Shown in pieces: positions 7,107 through 10,591 of a stretch of 10,591 nucleotides of DNA. Source of the DNA: Euperipatoides rowelli (lineage: Eukaryota; Onychophora; Udeonychophora; Euonychophora; Peripatopsidae); assembly GCA_003024985.2 (NCBI GenBank), contig PXIH01S0006372.1. The stretch is one strand, 5' to 3'. The position numbers were made by a program, and so were the translations under genes. Numbering within the stretch: the first letter of the stretch is position 1; the number at the start of each line of letters is the position of its first letter. The notes below the pieces were generated by a model that saw nothing but the letters and a program-made list of their open reading frames with translations, did not search any database and was not told the origin of the DNA.

Positions 7107-8215
7107 TTATATTTTAATGTTATCTTCTGTGTGTAAAGTTTCTGTTGAATCGTATTCCACATTACCAACTATTTCATTTTGAGACTCGTACAAACTTTTG
7201 TCCCATTCTTCATGAGATTCATGTCAGCCGGTAGAAAACTATATTCCTTTTCATTTTGTGAGTCTAATAAATCAAATTTTGTATAGTTGGTCATATCCTA
7301 TTCATTAGTTTGTTTATTAGTTGCAAAACTTCTAAAATCAGTCAATTGCATTGAGTTAGTGTTTAAAAAGATCTCAGATTCCAGTTACAATTTTTCAGAT
7401 TCCCTGTCTGTCAGCATATGTTTTAGCAGGTGAGATGCAAACAGTATGTTTATGTATCATTTTCTGCATATTTTACAATACTTTTTATCACATTCCGATG
7501 ATTTGTGACCCACTGTTTGCAGTAGAGGCACAAAGATTCATGTCCAGAAATTGTTAAAAGCACCATAAGCCCTTTAGCTTTTAGAAAATGATGGATGTCT
7601 ACTAATGTAATGGCTTTTATATTTAATACACTTGTTTGTAAAATCAAGTCATATGAAAATTGAACTTGTTCATTTTTGATCTCAAATATGTGAACATATT
7701 TACTGAGTTTTTTTCTTGTGAATCTGTATAATCTTTAGTTCTGGGAACCAGTGGATTTTAATTATTATATTATTTTACATTGAGTCCCAGTTGGCCTTTA
7801 CTATATACATATTACCACATATAAGATAAAAAAAATTATAATACAGTTTAATCATTTTCCATAGCTAGGCTACATCAATTCCTAGGTAATGTGGGTTCCT
7901 TTGAAAGTATATACTAATTATATTTACCTTACCTATGATATCAGTGACCCTATGTTATTATAGGCTCTAATTCAAGCTCTTAATGTTTTCAACTTCATTA
8001 TCAAATGGTGACCATGAATCTTTTCTTAACATAAGTAGGTTTAAAGACCCAATCGCAATATTTAAGGGATCTTAAAAACTTTAAAAATCTGTCTGAATAT
8101 TTATTGTTATTTGGCAAACTTCTTGATAGTTTTTTTACGCAATTAATAAGTTGTTATTCCAATTATACATATAAAATTATTCCACACTTACCAGGAGATG
8201 TAGTGAAGCTGCCAT
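7107..8215 (-). pseudogene. LINE B ORF1 (Gag-like zinc-knuckle protein), copy B, broken
   Basis: ATG 8215-8213 (M-A-A-S-L) aligns with the start of copy A. Landmarks follow in the same order: KNYQEV, RFLKFLRSLK, DIIGK (7942-7928), NPHYLGIDVA, ANW, I-H-W-F-P (HWFP 7753-7742), HIFEIK (7692-7675), DIHHFL, S-L-C-L-Y-C-K-Q-W. A shift after the W codon restores knuckle 1 (Cys complements at 7528-7530, 7519-7521 and 7490-7492; His 7505-7507) and leads to a second C-x2-C (7475-7477, 7466-7468). Beyond it is an acidic, Ser/Asn/Glu-rich tail of about 110 residues, with one more shift, ending at TAA 7109-7107. The full length is about 369 codons. The distance from ATG to the last Cys of knuckle 1 is 726 bases, against 727 in copy A. 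Several stops and shifts make it non-functional. Confidence 0.78.
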
Positions 8216-8227
8216 CTTACCGGAAGT
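8211..8227 (-). promoter_or_regulatory. ETS plus YY1-like motif at the copy B 5' end
   Basis: On the minus strand ACTTCCGG is followed by TAAGATGGC, giving an ETS-type ACTTCCGG (8227-8220) and the YY1 core AANATGGC (8218-8211) overlapping the ORF1 ATG. This pairing is well known in TATA-less promoters of broadly expressed animal genes. Only the YY1 core is kept in copy A. Function is inferred from the motif alone. Confidence 0.45.
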
Positions 8228-8230
8228 CAC

Positions 8231-8989
8231 AGATTTATTGTTTATGCTTTTTAATCAGCATCTCCTAAAGATAAATTTAAAACAAGTGTTATATATCTCT
8301 TCAAACACTATACTATGATAATAAGCATTTATTATGATTCCCTCAACCATTAATTTATTGTGACAAAATTTATTCATATAAATAATTTCATTGTTAACTT
8401 AAAAATTATTCTACTAGCATTTAGTGATTGAAAGTTAATATTATTAAAGATGACAATTCAAATCATATTTGGGTGAGTTTATTTAAAAGAAATTCTATCC
8501 TTTCTCACTATTTCTATTGCATTGTGATGTATTAGTAGATAAACTTAAAATTCTAGTTTATTTAAAGTACCAGCAATAGTGTTTGATCGTCCCCTAGGCA
8601 GTTCTAGATAAATTAAAGTTGTCTCTGTTTCAAACGTCATTGCTCTAGTGTAAATCTCAAGCGCTGGTCAGTGGATGACTAACTGATGTGTAAAGTTCAA
8701 TATTTTTAAAAGTTAGGCTAGTAGAGATGTATAGCATCTAATGAAACAGACAATATCCAGAATACAGTATTTAAGTTTGAAACAACAAATATATAATGGC
8801 CGGATGCAAATGTTTAAAATCAATCAAGGAGTTTTTTAAAAAAACACATTAGATTGTGTCCTTTTTAATTTAACAAATATTCTCAGAATACTACGTATAG
8901 CCTTGAGCTAGAAACATTTAATAATGAAGCAGGGGGATTTAATTATAATCCTTAGATTGTTTAATCCTATTATTAGATTTTTGTTATTG
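8231..8989. other. AT-rich stretch, no gene recognised
   Basis: No open reading frame of note, repeat array or RNA gene is seen. Short palindromes such as gttttttaaaaaaac (8830-8844) are expected at this base composition. Confidence 0.55.
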
Positions 8990-9126
8990 TTCTTATTAGT
9001 ATTGTATTATTATTAGTGTAGTAATAATAGTATGGCATTATTATTATTATTACTTTTACTGTTATTACTATGATTATTATTACCATTCCTATTACTATAA
9101 CTATTACTATTATTATTAATAATAGT
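8990..9126. repeat. Degenerate ATT/ACT trinucleotide microsatellite
   Basis: The tract is built almost entirely of ATT, ACT and GTT triplets, with interruptions. It is the left partner of the longer tract at 9340-9620; the CpG-rich segment lies between them. Confidence 0.85.
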
Positions 9127-9214
9127 TTAAAAGCCTGGCAAAATGACGGAAATTAATTTCTTCCTTCTTAACTTGCTATAACAGTGACATTAAAAGCCTG
9201 TTAAAAATGACGGA
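9127..9214. repeat. Pair of 24-25-bp direct repeats
   Basis: ttaaaagcctggcaaaatga (then cgga; 9127-9150) recurs as ttaaaagcctgttaaaaatg (then acgga; 9190-9214), differing by a short change in the middle. The copies start 63 bases apart and flank an AT-rich spacer. They may be flanks or internal duplications of a small dispersed element. Confidence 0.75.
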
Positions 9215-9295
9215 TACAGCGACAGCTATGGATAGAAATAGAGCTAAAACATCTTCGGGCGTCATCGGCTCGCCGAATATGGCCGAGTAGCGTGA
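9209..9295. other. Compact CpG-rich segment in AT-rich surroundings
   Basis: Nine CpG dinucleotides fall between 9211 and 9292, while neighbouring DNA has almost none. The segment contains tcggctcgccga (9265-9276) and a following ggccgag that could pair with tcggc. On the minus strand a 29-codon reading frame (9265 down to 9176) begins M-T-P-E-D-V and includes a hydrophobic run A-L-F-L-S-I-A-V-A-V. On the + strand a frame from 9228 gives about 20 residues before a stop. I cannot name it: it could be a SINE or other dispersed-repeat core, a conserved non-coding RNA or a gene fragment. Confidence 0.5.
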
Positions 9296-9339
9296 CAGAC
9301 ATCATGACCAAACTTGTCTTTTATTATAGTTAAATTACT

Positions 9340-9436
9340 AATATTATTAATATTACTATTACCATTACTATTACTCTTACTATTGTTATTGCTGTTGCTA
9401 TTACTATTACTTTTCTATTACTACTACTGTTACTAT

Positions 9437-9480
<44 letters not shown>

Positions 9481-9620
9481 TTACTATTATTACGATTACT
9501 GTTACTATTAATATTAGTATTACTATTACTATCACTGTTATCACAATTACTATTAATATTACTATTATATTACTATTACTATTTACTATAATTATTATCA
9601 TTATCATTATTATTATTATT
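9340..9620. repeat. ATT/ACT microsatellite with an uninterrupted (ACT)14
   Basis: About 280 bases of ATT, ACT, GTT and ATC triplets. The perfect core, 14 ACT units, spans 9438-9479. Open frames here translate to poly-Leu/Tyr or poly-Ile/Val and are not genes. Confidence 0.95.
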
Positions 9621-9681
9621 TAATCTGAAAATAAGGATAGACAGCAGGCTTTACCTATCTAAAATTTACACTCCTCATTTC

Positions 9682-9795
9682 ATGTAAGGGGAAATCGTGT
9701 CAACAAACTTTGTCTTTATTAAAAAGGATTCGCACAACCCTCGTAAAGATGATACTCACAATTGAGGATGCTCAATAGGATTTCCCCTTTGACAT
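9682..9795. repeat. Inverted repeat with 11-bp perfect core arms
   Basis: aaggggaaatc (9686-9696) and gatttcccctt (9779-9789) are exact reverse complements. Outer atgt (9682-9685) and acat (9792-9795) extend the pairing past a two-base bulge. The loop of about 82 bases contains a small ttgag/ctcaa hairpin near 9762-9775. It could be a MITE-like fragment or chance; no target duplication was seen. Confidence 0.5.
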
Positions 9796-10408
9796 AGTAT
9801 GTTGCTACTGTTATGAATATGTTGGTTTTTTTTAAAAAATGATTAAAAATCTTATGATTTCCATTAAAACTAGGATTTATAAAGCCGCTTTCCTACCTAC
9901 TGTCATTGATAAAATGAAAATGTATAGGAAATTATTGATTTATACAAATTTAATTTACATATTTTGAAATAATATGATTTAAGAATCATTATAATTTTTC
10001 AAATTACACTATCATTTGTTTGAAATGTTCACAAATTATATATTTTTAGAATATAAATAAAACCTATCAAAAATTGGAAAGTAATGAATCTTCTAAGCTT
10101 TTGTTAATGGTATGATAGTCTGACACAAATTCATTCATTTTTTTCAAATAGCTTAAAAGTTTTATGGGAATATTTTTCTACAAAGAAATGTTACACCTAT
10201 TAGCCTAAATTAAATCCACCCTTCCACCAGTAACACATCTAGAGGTACATATTTTAGCAAATTGAATTAACAACTGGGTCATAATAGTTAGTAGAAAATA
10301 GAAATGCTGTTTTTGTTTTCATCACTTTCCCGAATCCTTAGCATTTCAGTACTTCTTATGGAAAATTTATGTTTGATTTACATGCTGATTTCCATGAATA
10401 CAACCCCT
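9796..10408. other. AT-rich stretch, no gene recognised
   Basis: I found no coding block, RNA gene or repeat array here before the minisatellite begins. Confidence 0.55.
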
Positions 10409-10591
10409 GTGTAAATCAAGAATATCTGTATACTAAAATCAAGAATATCTGTATAACTCAAAAGTTTAAATCAAGAATTAACTGTATACTCAAAAGTGTA
10501 AATCAAGAATTAACTGCATACTCAAAAGTGTAAATCAATAATTTACTGTATACTCAAAAGTGTAAATCAAGAATTAACTGCATCCTCAAAA
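10409..10591. repeat. 32-bp minisatellite, six units, continues beyond the window
   Basis: The unit begins gtgtaaatcaagaattaact and ends in a variant of gtatactcaaaa. Four full units occupy 10464-10495, 10496-10527, 10528-10559 and 10560-10591, preceded by two shorter diverged units (10409-10434 and 10435-10463). Units 3 and 5 read ctgta while 4 and 6 read ctgca, hinting at a 64-bp higher-order unit. The array is cut by the window end. Confidence 0.92.

Larger units (their letters stand above)
6469..8230 (-). mobile_element. LINE B copy B: 5' two-ORF portion, 3' end missing
   Basis: Read on the minus strand, this copy carries in order a 5' end with a YY1/ETS-like motif, ORF1 with zinc knuckles and an acidic tail, a spacer of about 190 bp, and the first two thirds of an ORF2 endonuclease. 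RT and 3' UTR are missing. The ORF1-then-endonuclease order shows that the gag-like protein belongs to an APE-type LINE and not to an LTR element. Both ORFs carry several stops and shifts, so the copy is dead. Its family differs from LINE A: no purine excess and no shared motifs beyond the general EN fold. Clade uncertain; ORF1 style suggests Tx1/L1- or CR1-like. Confidence 0.75.

Noticed and set aside
8186-8215. A first coding exon on the minus strand: ATG, eight codons, then a perfect GTAAGT splice donor behind an ETS/YY1 promoter
   Set aside because: Copy A aligns straight through this point (AAGTG and downstream KNY block shared), so the ATG is the LINE B ORF1 start and GTAAGT lies inside the ORF.
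5720-8215. A single LINE insertion with a twin-priming 5' inversion
   Set aside because: Both orientations contain the same ORF1 region with about 30% divergence near the knuckle, whereas twin priming splits one copy into non-overlapping parts.
9314-9607. Open frames of poly-Leu/Tyr (+) and poly-Ile/Val (-)
   Set aside because: Translations of the ATT/ACT microsatellite; no protein character.

Overview
The window is AT-rich, non-coding animal DNA dominated by dead non-LTR retrotransposons (LINEs), simple repeats and short inverted repeats. I see no intact host gene, rRNA, tRNA gene, CRISPR or bacterial operon. The LINE families, the ATT/ACT microsatellites and the low GC point to an invertebrate, most likely an arthropod. 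That is an inference from protein style, not an identification. Three ambiguous bases (1295, 2114, 2838) and several frameshifts at homopolymers suggest draft-quality sequence, so some breaks may be technical.

Layout. 1-960: unassigned AT-rich flank. 986-1039: boxes A and B of a Pol III promoter at tRNA spacing. About 1050-4512, + strand: LINE A, carrying remnants of an endonuclease (EN), an EN-RT linker, a reverse transcriptase (RT) with its catalytic aspartates, a thumb region, a C-terminal CCHC finger and a 3' UTR ending in a short (AATCGT) tail. Its sense strand is strikingly poor in C. 4513-5719: no recognised gene, two strong hairpins and a C12 run.

5720-8230 is the most interesting part. 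It holds two copies of a second LINE family (LINE B), facing each other. Copy A (+, 5720-6446) is an ORF1 (Gag-like, zinc-knuckle) remnant. Copy B (-, 8215 down to about 6469) has the whole ORF1, a spacer of about 190 bp, and the first two thirds of an ORF2 endonuclease. Both copies keep their 5' ends and lack their 3' ends, the reverse of ordinary LINE truncation, and they meet within about 22 bp (6447-6468). They share ORF1 landmarks at almost the same distances, the same one-base shift inside the zinc knuckle, and a YY1-like AANATGGC motif over the start codon.

8231-8990: nothing recognised. 8990-9620: ATT/ACT microsatellites surround a compact CpG-rich segment (9209-9295) that stands out from its AT-rich surroundings. 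9682-9795: an inverted repeat. 10409-10591: a 32-bp minisatellite that runs off the window. Nothing here forms a working pathway; the genes are fossils of mobile elements.
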